Of a DNA stretch of 64,000 nt, positions 33,553-41,545 are shown piece after piece. The notes beneath the pieces are model-generated. The model had not been told where the DNA came from. It was given only the letters and a program-made list of their open reading frames with translations, and did not search any database. Origin of the DNA: Bacillus sp. Marseille-Q3570 (lineage in GTDB: Bacteria; Bacillota; Bacilli; Bacillales; Fictibacillaceae); the NCBI RefSeq assembly GCF_946151055.1, contig NZ_CAMGYZ010000002.1, forward strand, positions 310,001-374,000, in the 5' to 3' direction. Every line of letters begins with the position of its first letter. The stretch's first letter is position 1. The position numbers were made by a program, and so were the translations under genes.

Positions 33553-35070
33553 TTACACTCCGAACGGATTCAACGGCTTGCCACCGACGTAAGAGATGAC
33601 ACTCTTCGTCTCCGTATACAAATCAAGCGTTTCGATACAAAGTTCTCTTCCGAATCCAGATTGCTTGTATCCACCGAACGGCGTTCCTGGGAATGCTGAG
33701 AATGGTGAGTTGACCATGACCGTACCCGCCTTCAACTTAGTAGCGACACGGTTAGCACGAGCGTGATCCGTAGTCCAGATTGCAGCCGCAAGTCCGAATA
33801 CTGTATCGTTTGCAAGCTTCAAGACTTCTTTTTCATCGCTATACTTCATGACGACAACGACTGGTCCGAAGATCTCTTCTTGTGCAATCTTCATATCATT
33901 CGTCACATCCGTGATGACAGTCGGCAAGTACCAGTGACCATTTTCGAATCCTTCAACCTTCGCACGACCTCCACCTACAAGTACTTTCGCACCTTGCTTT
34001 TCAGCTTCTTTTACATAACCATCGATCACTTCTACCTGGCTTTCACTGATGATCGAGCCGACATGGGTTCCTTGATCAAGCGGGTTGCCAAGGGTAAGCT
34101 TCTTCGTTTTTTCAACGAACTTTTCCATGAACTCATCATAGACGTTTTCGTGTACGAATAGACGAGAACGTGCTTCACATGATTGTCCTGTGTTATAGAA
34201 GATTCCGAATAGGGAACCGTCAACAGCTGCATCCATGTTCGCATCTTCAAATACGATGTTCGGCGACTTACCGCCAAGCTCTAATGTTACACGCTTCAAC
34301 GTTTCAGAAGCTTTCGCCATGATATCTTTTCCTGTGCCCGTTTCACCTGTGAAAGCTACTTTATCGACATCTGGGTGTTCGACCAGGTGATTTCCAACTG
34401 TAGATCCAGGTCCTGTTACAATGTTGACTACCCCTTCCGGAACACCTGCTTCATGGCAGATTTCCGTTAAGATGATTGCAGTAAGAGGTGTCAAGCTTGC
34501 AGGCTTCAATACGATCGAGTTACCAGCAGCAATGGCAGGTGCTACCTTCCAGGAAGCCATCATCATCGGATAGTTCCACGGGATGATTTGTGCACAAACA
34601 CCGAGTGGTTCTTTCGTTTCTGTATTTGTAAAAGGTCCTGGCATGTTATTCACATGTCCGCGGTGACCAACTATTGCACCTGCATAGAATTCAAAGTTTT
34701 CAACAGCTTGCATGACTTGTCCTTGAGCTGCCGTCAATGACTTACCACTGTTCAATACCTCGAGCTCAACCAATTCATTGAAACGACTGCGCATGATTGA
34801 AGCAATTTTGTTCAATACACGAGCACGCTTTCCAACCGGATACTTCGGCCATTTTCCATAATCGAATGCATTACGAGCTGCTTCAACTGCTTTATCGACA
34901 TCTTCAGTACCAGCTTTCGCCACTTTCGCCAGGGCTTCACCAGTTGCAGGATTGTAAGTCGTGAATGTTTCTCCAGAAACGCTATCAACTTGTTGTCCAT
35001 TGATGATCATTTTGTATGCTTCACGTTTCATTTCTGTTGCGACTTGTTGCTGTTCTTTAGTAGTACTCAT
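33553..35070 (-). CDS. Aldehyde dehydrogenase of the phenylacetate operon
   Basis: The 505-residue enzyme has all ALDH motifs: IPWNYPMMMASWKVAPAIAA near 165, VAFTGETGTG near 244, catalytic Glu in LELGGKSP near 270 and the nucleophile Cys in NTGQSCEAR near 304. In the pathway it should oxidise 3-oxo-5,6-dehydrosuberyl-CoA semialdehyde, the job of the PaaZ aldehyde dehydrogenase domain in E. coli. The PaaZ-type C-terminal MaoC hydratase is absent, so ring hydrolysis must come from another protein. Phenylacetaldehyde dehydrogenase is the main alternative. It is last in the paaA operon, 91 bases after paaG. Confidence 0.85.
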   Translation of the reverse strand: MSTTKEQQQVATEMKREAYKMIINGQQVDSVSGETFTTYNPATGEALAKVAKAGTEDVDKAVEAARNAFDYGKWPKYPVGKRARVLNKIASIMRSRFNELVELEVLNSGKSLTAAQGQVMQAVENFEFYAGAIVGHRGHVNNMPGPFTNTETKEPLGVCAQIIPWNYPMMMASWKVAPAIAAGNSIVLKPASLTPLTAIILTEICHEAGVPEGVVNIVTGPGSTVGNHLVEHPDVDKVAFTGETGTGKDIMAKASETLKRVTLELGGKSPNIVFEDANMDAAVDGSLFGIFYNTGQSCEARSRLFVHENVYDEFMEKFVEKTKKLTLGNPLDQGTHVGSIISESQVEVIDGYVKEAEKQGAKVLVGGGRAKVEGFENGHWYLPTVITDVTNDMKIAQEEIFGPVVVVMKYSDEKEVLKLANDTVFGLAAAIWTTDHARANRVATKLKAGTVMVNSPFSAFPGTPFGGYKQSGFGRELCIETLDLYTETKSVISYVGGKPLNPFGV

Positions 35071-35161
35071 TGATCAGTCACTCCTTTAATTATAGTTGAG
35101 TAGTTGCATCGATCTGATGACTCGTCCAGCGCCAGTTCTTCACAGGCGTTCTATTTTTCTA

Positions 35162-35935
35162 TTAGCACCCTTTGAATACGGGCTTTCTTTTTTCCATGAA
35201 AGCTTGCACGCCCTCAGCGTGATCTTCTGTCTGTCCTGCTGTACGCTGGGCATACGCTTCGTTTTCAAGCATTTCACTGAGATCTGCATCCCAGCTCTTC
35301 CTCAAATATCTTTTGATCAAGCCGATTGCTTTCGTCGGTTTCTGTGCAAGGTTTTGTGCAAATGCTGAAACCTCTTCTTCCCACCGATCAAGCGGAATGA
35401 CTTTCGTTGCTAATCCCAATTCCTTAGCTTCCTCTGCAGAAACCTTTTCTCCCATGACTGCAAGTTCAAGCGCTTTTGCATGACCTACCAATCTAGGAAG
35501 GTAAAAAAGGTTGCCTGAATCCGGTACAAGACCCACGTTTATGAAAGCTTCTATGAAACTCGCTTTCTCTGACATAAGTCGGAAATCGCAAGCAAGCGCG
35601 AGGCTCATCCCTGCCCCAGCTGCAACACCATTGACAGCAGCAATGACCGGTTTCTCGAAGTTTGCCAGTTTTTCGACCATTGGATTGTACCGTTTACGCA
35701 ATATTTCAGCGTGATCCGTATCCTGTTTGACCCCCGCCAAGTCTTCCCCTGAACAAAATGCCTTCCCGTTTCCTGTAATCACGAGACAACGCACTTCACT
35801 GACTTTTTCTGCTTCCTTCAACGCTTTTGTTATCTCTAGATTCATCTGTTCTGTAAAAGCATTGAACTTATCCGGGCGGTTCAGTCGAAGCCAAGCGACA
35901 TTGTTTTCTGTAACGTATTCGATCGTTTCATACAT
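35162..35935 (-). CDS. paaG: PaaG-type crotonase (ring 1,2-epoxyphenylacetyl-CoA isomerase)
   Basis: The 257-residue crotonase has FCSGEDLAG near 60 and NGVAAGAGMSLALACDF near 101. At the position of the second catalytic residue it has Asp in FINVGLVPDSG, as in E. coli PaaG, where the hydratase family usually has Glu-x-PGAGG. PaaG converts the ring epoxide to the oxepin and isomerises double bonds later. Placement inside the paaABCD operon agrees. Confidence 0.9.
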   Translation of the reverse strand: MYETIEYVTENNVAWLRLNRPDKFNAFTEQMNLEITKALKEAEKVSEVRCLVITGNGKAFCSGEDLAGVKQDTDHAEILRKRYNPMVEKLANFEKPVIAAVNGVAAGAGMSLALACDFRLMSEKASFIEAFINVGLVPDSGNLFYLPRLVGHAKALELAVMGEKVSAEEAKELGLATKVIPLDRWEEEVSAFAQNLAQKPTKAIGLIKRYLRKSWDADLSEMLENEAYAQRTAGQTEDHAEGVQAFMEKRKPVFKGC

Positions 35936-35949
35936 ACCTAAACCGCTCC

Positions 35950-36726
35950 TTACTTTCCTTTGAATTGTGGTTTTCGTTTTTCAACAAAAGCCTTCATGCC
36001 TTCCTTCTGATCTTCAGAAGCAAACAGCATGTAAAAGTTCTTCCGTTCAAATTGCATCGCTTCATATACGGAATGGTCAACGGACTTATTGACTGATTCT
36101 TTTATCATCCGTACGGACAATGGTGCCTGTTTCGCGATCTTACGAGCCAGTTTCATCGCTTCTTCAAAAACGAGCTCTGGTGCTACCACTCGATTGACAA
36201 CACCATTTTCATTCGCATACTTTGCAGTCATATATTCTCCAAGCCATAACCACTCAAGTGCTTTTGCCCGCCCCATCAATTTCGTAAGGCGTACGGTCCC
36301 CCCAGCGCCTGGCATGACACCAAGGTTCACTTCAGGAAATCCGAATTGCGCGTTCTCACCCGCGACAATCAAGTCACAGCTTAAGGCAAGTTCGAATGCC
36401 CCGCCAAGACAATAGCCGTTTACAGCAGCTATGATCGGCTTTTTGACCCAGGCTAGGCGATCCCATTCTGCGAATTGATTGAGGAGTTCCAGCGAAATTG
36501 CATCATCGTCCGCCATTTCAGCAATATCGGCTCCTGCGGCAAAGACTTTCGCGTTACCGGTAACAATCATTACCGATACGCTATCATCATGATCCCACTC
36601 CTCCATCGTTTGGAGAATTTCAATGACCATTTTTCGATTCAAGGCATTCAATACTTTTGGACGGTTCAATTGAATGACACCAACGCCATCTTCGGTCCAG
36701 GTTTGAATGGTCTCCTTATTACTCAC
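35950..36726 (-). CDS. Enoyl-CoA hydratase of the paaA operon
   Basis: The 258-residue crotonase has FAAGADIAEM near 62, NGYCLGGAFELALSCDL near 104 and two glutamates in the FGFPEVNLGVMPGAGGT segment near 130, so it is a true hydratase type unlike its neighbour PaaG. It overlaps the EthD gene by 8 bases. It could be the PaaF hydratase, or it could supply the oxepin-CoA ring hydrolysis that PaaZ performs elsewhere, since no MaoC-type domain is present. Which of the two crotonases is PaaF cannot be settled by eye. Confidence 0.85.
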   Translation of the reverse strand: MSNKETIQTWTEDGVGVIQLNRPKVLNALNRKMVIEILQTMEEWDHDDSVSVMIVTGNAKVFAAGADIAEMADDDAISLELLNQFAEWDRLAWVKKPIIAAVNGYCLGGAFELALSCDLIVAGENAQFGFPEVNLGVMPGAGGTVRLTKLMGRAKALEWLWLGEYMTAKYANENGVVNRVVAPELVFEEAMKLARKIAKQAPLSVRMIKESVNKSVDHSVYEAMQFERKNFYMLFASEDQKEGMKAFVEKRKPQFKGK

Positions 36727-37027
36727 CGTCTACTTCCTCACCAATCATCAGCGTCACCAAGTCACCTGCAAATCCCATGAGGTCCTTTCCGGAAGCCTTA
36801 GCTTCGTCTGTTTTCATTGCTGCTTTCAATGCATCATGGTCGTCGTAGTACATTTCACAAAGGAGGTGATAATCACTAGCTCCCATCGGAGATCCGACGA
36901 TTTTCGTCACTTCCATTTTACGAAGTCCGGGTATCTTAGCTGTAATCGGTGAATGTGTGTTGAAGTAGTGCTCGTCAAATTCTTCTTTGTTTTCAGGATT
37001 CTTGTAAAGTGCGATCAATTTTACCAT
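36719..37027 (-). CDS. EthD domain protein
   Basis: I start at ATG 37027 (102 residues), behind AAAGGGTG; an upstream extension is a frame through paaD. The ferredoxin-like EthD fold is recognisable: MVKLIALYKNPENKEEFDEH at the start, then HSP, IPGLRKMEV and a C-terminal DLVTLMIGE. EthD proteins accompany oxygenases, help degradation in unknown ways and may bind or modify intermediates. The gene lies between paaD (17-base gap) and a crotonase, so it belongs to the phenylacetate operon. Confidence 0.85.
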   Translation of the reverse strand: MVKLIALYKNPENKEEFDEHYFNTHSPITAKIPGLRKMEVTKIVGSPMGASDYHLLCEMYYDDHDALKAAMKTDEAKASGKDLMGFAGDLVTLMIGEEVDGE

Positions 37028-37044
37028 TATATAAACACCCTTTC

Positions 37045-37554
37045 TTATTCGTCGCCTATGTTGGCAACGGGTTTCATTGCTTCGAATGGATTTTTGCAGC
37101 TTCTGCAATAAAGAATGCAGCGGCACGCAGTCGGTCCAAAAAGATTTTCCATTGTCGTGTATACAGAACCGCAATACGGGCATGGGATTTCCCATGGTTC
37201 TCCTGGTGTGTGATTTGCCGGAGGAGGCGATATTCCGAATTCTTTCAGTTGTTCTTTCCCCTGGACAGTGATCCGGTCCGTCGTCCAGATCGGTTTGGAT
37301 AAAAAGGTTACTTCGACTTCAGAAATCCCTTCCACTTCGATGATGGCATTGCTGATATCCCTTTTGATGATGTCGAGTGCAGGACATCCAGTGAAGGTGG
37401 GGAGCACGCCAACTTTTGCTTTTGACCCTTCCACTTCGACACCTTCTACCATTCCGAGATCCAAAATACTGACAGAGTCGATTTCAGGGTCTGTAACATC
37501 TTGGAGCACGTCAGTAATCGTGTCTACCAATTGTTTTGTTTCAATTCCGGTCAT
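37045..37554 (-). CDS. paaD: PaaD, iron-sulfur/maturation protein of the PaaABC epoxidase
   Basis: I start at ATG 37554 (169 residues), behind GAGGAGGG. The N-terminal MIP18/DUF59 domain includes VTDPEIDSVSILDLGMVEGV near 20 and PTFTGCPA near 56. The C-terminus carries a zinc-ribbon-like pattern, CPYCGS and CRCILYCRSC (about 134-158). PaaD is needed for assembly of the PaaABCE epoxidase. It follows paaC by 49 bases. Confidence 0.92.
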   Translation of the reverse strand: MTGIETKQLVDTITDVLQDVTDPEIDSVSILDLGMVEGVEVEGSKAKVGVLPTFTGCPALDIIKRDISNAIIEVEGISEVEVTFLSKPIWTTDRITVQGKEQLKEFGISPPPANHTPGEPWEIPCPYCGSVYTTMENLFGPTACRCILYCRSCKNPFEAMKPVANIGDE

Positions 37555-37603
37555 CGTAACCCTCCTCTCAGGTTGAAATTTAGTTGTTTCGTAGTGATAG
37601 AAT

Positions 37604-38389
37604 CTACCAGCCAGCAGCTGGATTCGTCTCATAAACTTCAGAAAGTGTAGCTAAGGCTTGGTCAAGGTCTTCTGTATGTTCTCCCTGGCGGCCGTTTCCT
37701 TTTGTCATGCCAAGTTCACCAGGTAAAGATGCACCGATTTGTTCGAATGTCTTATCCATATGTGCGAGCCATTTGCTGCGCATTTCCTCTTCACTCGCGA
37801 TGTATCCTTTGCCTACCATTTCTTCAGCAAGATGCCCTAGCGTAAGGACTCCGTCCATTTCGTTCCAGCATCTCTCAATCGCTGCTGTCATACGCTTTTT
37901 CGCTTCATCTGTACTTGTCATCAATTGCTTGAACCAGGTTTCCCAGTGCATCAAGTGATATTGAAGCTCGATCAGTGCTTTGGATGCAGCATCTGTTAGA
38001 GGTTCATAGCTTGATTGTTTCAAAGATTGCATGCGGATCTTTTTATGGACGGAATAGAAATAGTTGCGTACGACCGCAAAAGCCCAGTCGAAATTCGGCT
38101 GTTCAAGGTAGGTCCCTTCGCCGTTCTTCTCTTCTAAAAGGACTGCGTTCCTGAATTTATCAGTTGTTCTCAAATGGGAGAGCTCATCCGCTTTCCCCTC
38201 ACCTAATTCTTCAAGCAGACTGTAAAACTTCACCGCGTGCCCCATCATGTCCTGGTTGATCGATGAATAGGCGACATCTTCTTCGATGTGCGGTGCAAGT
38301 CCGAGCCACTCTGAACCGCGATACGCTAAGATGAAATCATCATCTGCTAAGGAGTAGAGCAGTTCCACTAGTGCTTTATCCTGTGCCAT
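37604..38389 (-). CDS. paaC: PaaC, structural subunit of the phenylacetyl-CoA epoxidase
   Basis: I start at ATG 38389 (261 residues), which overlaps the paaB stop in TGATG and has GGGAGG upstream. The protein is a four-helix-bundle ferritin-like subunit with DDDFILAYRGSEWLG near 17, a DMMGHA segment near 48 and YHLMHWETW near 146. It pairs with PaaA and carries no full diiron set. Family assignment is firm. Confidence 0.93.
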   Translation of the reverse strand: MAQDKALVELLYSLADDDFILAYRGSEWLGLAPHIEEDVAYSSINQDMMGHAVKFYSLLEELGEGKADELSHLRTTDKFRNAVLLEEKNGEGTYLEQPNFDWAFAVVRNYFYSVHKKIRMQSLKQSSYEPLTDAASKALIELQYHLMHWETWFKQLMTSTDEAKKRMTAAIERCWNEMDGVLTLGHLAEEMVGKGYIASEEEMRSKWLAHMDKTFEQIGASLPGELGMTKGNGRQGEHTEDLDQALATLSEVYETNPAAGW

Positions 38390-38742
38390 CACTCTTTTCC
38401 TCCCTTGCTGTTGCTAAGTAAACTTTGTTCTGTGAATTGTTCTTGTTGATATTTACGCCATTTTTTCTTCAAATAGCCGTAACCTTTCGTTTCGCGGTAC
38501 TCTTTATTATTCAGCCGCTTCAACATTTCACGTTCTTCCTGGGTCATCGTACGGATGTTGTCTCTCTTTGCTACCCAGATATCAGCTACTGGTTCACGAC
38601 GGAAGAAGTTTTCCCTCGCCATGATCAATGCCATTTCTTCATTAGGAGCTAGAAGACTGAATTGATGTTGCAGTGGGCTTTTATCTGTTTTTTTACTGAA
38701 TACTTCATACACACTGTAAAAACCGTCTTTTTCTTGGCTCAA
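38389..38742 (-). CDS. paaB: PaaB, phenylacetyl-CoA epoxidase subunit
   Basis: The 117-residue protein has the PaaB core (YEVFSKKTDKSPLQHQFSL near 12 and ARENFFRREPVADIWV near 42). It continues with a basic tail of about 35 residues longer than in E. coli. PaaB links PaaAC heterodimers. It begins 21 bases after the paaA stop. Confidence 0.93.
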   Translation of the reverse strand: MSQEKDGFYSVYEVFSKKTDKSPLQHQFSLLAPNEEMALIMARENFFRREPVADIWVAKRDNIRTMTQEEREMLKRLNNKEYRETKGYGYLKKKWRKYQQEQFTEQSLLSNSKGGKE

Positions 38743-38763
38743 TGGTTTCCCCTCCTCGTCCGT

Positions 38764-39732
38764 CTATACTGCCTTCGATGTTGGGTTCAAAGCCTCGCGC
38801 ACCCAGGCATTGTTATCGTAAGAAGTTTTACGAAGTTCAAGTCTCTCTTTCGATTGCGGCCCGTTACCAGTCACGATTTCTTTGAATTCGCTCCAATCAG
38901 GGTCCTGATAAATCCACAATCCTTGCTCTTCATCGAAATGGATCGTTTCATCCGGAATCGTCAGGCCGAGTGACCAGATTCTCGGTACGTATTTCGTAAA
39001 GAACTCTTGTCGCAGCTCTTCATTCGTCTTTTCACGGATTTTGTATCGGATGTTCTTATCAACGTGAGAAGTTGATGCGTTCTCTTTACTCTTCGGTCCG
39101 AAAAACATGAGAAGTGCACTCCACCAGCGGTCAAGGGCGTCTTGAAGCAATTCGCGTTGTTCCGGTGTCCCCTCTGCAAGTGCCATGATGATGCTTTCAC
39201 CGTGCTGTGCATGGAAGACTTCCTCAGCGCAAATCCGTTTCAAAGCTCTTGCATATGGTCCATAAGAAGAGTTCAGCATCATGCTTTGTGAAATGATAGC
39301 TGCTCCATCTACCAACCATGCGATGATTCCAGCGTCTCCCCATGTAGGCGCTTTCATATGAAACACATTATGAAACTTCAATTTCCCTGAAAACAGGTTT
39401 TGCATGATGTCTTCACGGTTCATGTCTAGTGGTTCCATCAAATCTTCCGCTACACGAAGCAACAGCTGTCCATGCCCCATTTCATCCTGCACCTTCGCCA
39501 TGATCGCTAATTTACGGTGAAGAGACGGAGCTTTGGGGACCCATTCCTTTTCTGGAAGCGCTCCCATAATTTCGCTGATTCCATGCATAGAAATCAAACG
39601 AATCAAAGATTGACGGTAGTCATCAGGCATCCAATCGTTAGGTTCGATCTTCTCTCCGGCGTCAATCCGGTTCAGGAAGTGTTCGTACTTCTCATCTTCT
39701 GTCAACTGATCGAATGATTTCTCGATAGTCAT
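38764..39732 (-). CDS. paaA: PaaA, catalytic diiron subunit of the phenylacetyl-CoA epoxidase
   Basis: The 322-residue ferritin-like protein carries diiron ligands in VQDEMGHG (Glu84, His87) and ICAEEVFHAQHG (about 168-178). With PaaB and PaaC it inserts one oxygen atom of O2 into the ring of phenylacetyl-CoA. No PaaE-type reductase gene lies in the operon or elsewhere in the window, so its electron donor must be encoded elsewhere. It is the first gene of an eight-gene operon ending with the aldehyde dehydrogenase and has an operator-linked sigma-A promoter. Confidence 0.95.
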   Translation of the reverse strand: MTIEKSFDQLTEDEKYEHFLNRIDAGEKIEPNDWMPDDYRQSLIRLISMHGISEIMGALPEKEWVPKAPSLHRKLAIMAKVQDEMGHGQLLLRVAEDLMEPLDMNREDIMQNLFSGKLKFHNVFHMKAPTWGDAGIIAWLVDGAAIISQSMMLNSSYGPYARALKRICAEEVFHAQHGESIIMALAEGTPEQRELLQDALDRWWSALLMFFGPKSKENASTSHVDKNIRYKIREKTNEELRQEFFTKYVPRIWSLGLTIPDETIHFDEEQGLWIYQDPDWSEFKEIVTGNGPQSKERLELRKTSYDNNAWVREALNPTSKAV

Positions 39733-39754
39733 CTATTATCACCTTCCGTATATT

Positions 39755-39799
39755 ACGTTTATTTAACGTCATTATAGAATATCGTCATAATTAATTCAA
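39755..39799 (-). promoter_or_regulatory. Promoter and operator of the paaA operon
   Basis: On the minus strand TTGAAT (39799-39794), 17 bases, TATAAT (39776-39771), then after 1 base the perfect dyad ACGTT-N5-AACGT (39769-39755). The operator is in the start-site region, fit for repression. Its sequence and spacing match the dehydrogenase operon promoter at 24051-24095. Confidence 0.85.
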
Positions 39800-39813
39800 T
39801 GCTTTTATTTGAT

Positions 39814-41148
39814 TTACTTCTTCTGTAATACTTTCTCTTCTCTAAGATCTACGATTCTGACAGCCTTTCCTTCAGAGCGTGGGATTGAATCGGGCTCCAT
39901 GATCTGTATGTGAATGGAAACGAGACAATTCGATTTGATCTGGTACTCGATCCGTCTTTTCAACTCATCCATATCAAGGTGCTTCATGTCTCCGCCGCAT
40001 TTTTTAAACGTCGATTCATTGACCTCGACCTGAAGTTCGATCATATCCATCGTCCCGTTTTTCTTCAATAAAATTTGATAGTGCGGAACAAGTTCTTCCA
40101 CCTGCAATAAGCAGTTTTCGATTTCAGAAGGAAAGACGTTCACGCCCCGGATGATCAGCATGTCATCAATACGGCCTTTCACCCTCGACATCCGGACAGA
40201 GGTTCTGCCGCATTTACATGTCGTTCGATCGATCGCCGCAATGTCACCTGTACGATAACGAATGATCGGGAATGCTTCCTTTGTCAGACTCGTAAAGACA
40301 AGCTCGCCATATTCTCCATCTTTCACAGGTTCAAGTGTCTCTGGATCGATCACCTCGACATAGAAGTGATCGTCAGCTATATGTAACCCGTCTTGTGCTT
40401 GATGGCACTCGATCGATACTCCTGGTCCCATGATTTCACTGAGCCCATAAATGTCGATCGCTTTAATATCCATCTTCTCTTCAAGTGTCTGACGCATTTC
40501 TTCAGACCACGGCTCTGCACCGAAAATGCCATACTTCAGGCTTGTCTGCCTTGGGTCCTTCCCCATCTTTTCCATGGTTTCTGCGATATTGAGCACATAA
40601 GATGGTGTTCCGCAAATGACTTGTGGCTGGAAATCTTCAATAAGGAGAATTTGACGTGTCGTATTCCCTCCGGAAACCGGAACCGTCACCATCCCAAGCT
40701 GTTCAGATCCATAATGGAGTCCCAAGCCACCTGTGAACAGTCCGTACCCATAAGCATTATGCAATACATGACCAGGTTCTCCCCCCGCAGCAGCAATCGC
40801 ACGAGCTACAACTTCGCTCCAGACCTCGATGTCACCTCTCGTATATCCTACGACAGTCGGTTTCCCGCTTGTCCCAGAGGATGCATGTACACGGACCATG
40901 TCTTTCTGATCGACAGCAAAAAGACCGAATGGATAATGATCACGGAGATCTTGTTTCTTCGTAAAAGGCAGCTTCTTTAAATCTTCAAGACTTCTAATCT
41001 GCTCTGGTGTAATGTTATTCTCAGCAAACTTTTCTTTGTAGAAAGGAACGTTTTCATAGACAACCTGGACGGTTTTTTGCAGCCTATCAAGCTGCAGTTT
41101 TTCTTTGTCTTGCGTATTCATCGTTTCTTTTTCAACATTGTAAATCAT
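39814..41148 (-). CDS. paaK: Phenylacetate-CoA ligase
   Basis: The 444-residue AMP-forming ligase has the PaaK hallmarks: NVPFYKEKF near 38, HASSGTSGKPTVVGYTRGD near 92, GLSEIMGPG near 236, the hinge region RYRTGDIAAID near 300 and ...RVKGRIDDMLIIRGVNVFPSE near 330. It activates free phenylacetate. It ends 82 bases before paaA and has a separate promoter with a cre-like site, not the dyad operator, so uptake-linked activation and ring attack are controlled differently. AAGGAGGGG precedes ATG 41148. Confidence 0.95.
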   Translation of the reverse strand: MIYNVEKETMNTQDKEKLQLDRLQKTVQVVYENVPFYKEKFAENNITPEQIRSLEDLKKLPFTKKQDLRDHYPFGLFAVDQKDMVRVHASSGTSGKPTVVGYTRGDIEVWSEVVARAIAAAGGEPGHVLHNAYGYGLFTGGLGLHYGSEQLGMVTVPVSGGNTTRQILLIEDFQPQVICGTPSYVLNIAETMEKMGKDPRQTSLKYGIFGAEPWSEEMRQTLEEKMDIKAIDIYGLSEIMGPGVSIECHQAQDGLHIADDHFYVEVIDPETLEPVKDGEYGELVFTSLTKEAFPIIRYRTGDIAAIDRTTCKCGRTSVRMSRVKGRIDDMLIIRGVNVFPSEIENCLLQVEELVPHYQILLKKNGTMDMIELQVEVNESTFKKCGGDMKHLDMDELKRRIEYQIKSNCLVSIHIQIMEPDSIPRSEGKAVRIVDLREEKVLQKK

Positions 41149-41210
41149 ATTACCCCTCCTTATATATAACGAAAATATCTCGACACATAATATATACGGT
41201 ATATAAAAAT

Positions 41211-41239
41211 AGTATAAGGAAAGCGTTTTCTTGTGTCAA
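41211..41239 (-). promoter_or_regulatory. paaK promoter with cre-like site in the spacer
   Basis: On the minus strand TTGACA (41239-41234) and TATACT (41216-41211) are 17 bases apart. The spacer contains GGAAAGCGTTTTCT (41218-41231), a perfect GAAAGCGTTTTC core that matches the CcpA cre consensus at 12 of 14 positions. Downstream, ATATAC-G-GTATAT (41192-41204) is a further perfect dyad. CcpA bound here would block the promoter when good sugars are present. Confidence 0.75.
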
Positions 41240-41359
41240 TTTTCAGACAATAGCCTTTTTATCAAATTCACGAGTTATTTCGGATAAACATCAATATATC
41301 TCTGAATTGCATCCGTTTCGTCCAGATTATTGCTGAAAACGAACCATTCCTGCCAACAT

Positions 41360-41510
41360 AAAGAAAACTTGGCAAAGACAAGCCCTAGCGCAGACTTAGC
41401 CTTAGTTCCTCGAAAAAGCAATCGCTTTTACTTCGTGCGGTGTATTGCTTCCGAAGCCACCAGCTTGTGCGCTTATATTGAAGAACATCTTATACTTTCT
41501 TTAAAATATA
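41360..41510 (+). repeat. Dispersed intergenic repeat A, copy 2 (about 150 bp)
   Basis: It matches copy 1 (13404-13556) over its full length: AAAGAAAACTTGG, GCGCAGACTTAG, CCTCGAAAAAGCAATCGC, CTTCGTGCGGTGTATTGC, CAGCTTGTGCGC and TATACTTTCTTTAAAAT. The gap 41149-41545 (397 bases) holds this repeat, the paaK promoter and the terminator at 41512, and no gene. Confidence 0.88.
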
Positions 41511-41511
41511 A

Positions 41512-41538
41512 AAAAACTCCCTTTCATTAAAAAGGGAG
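41512..41538 (-). terminator. Terminator of the gene at 41546-41872
   Basis: On the minus strand CTCCCTTT and AAAGGGAG arms (41531-41538 and 41517-41524) are followed by TTTTTT. Confidence 0.85.
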
Positions 41539-41545
41539 GCTGATA

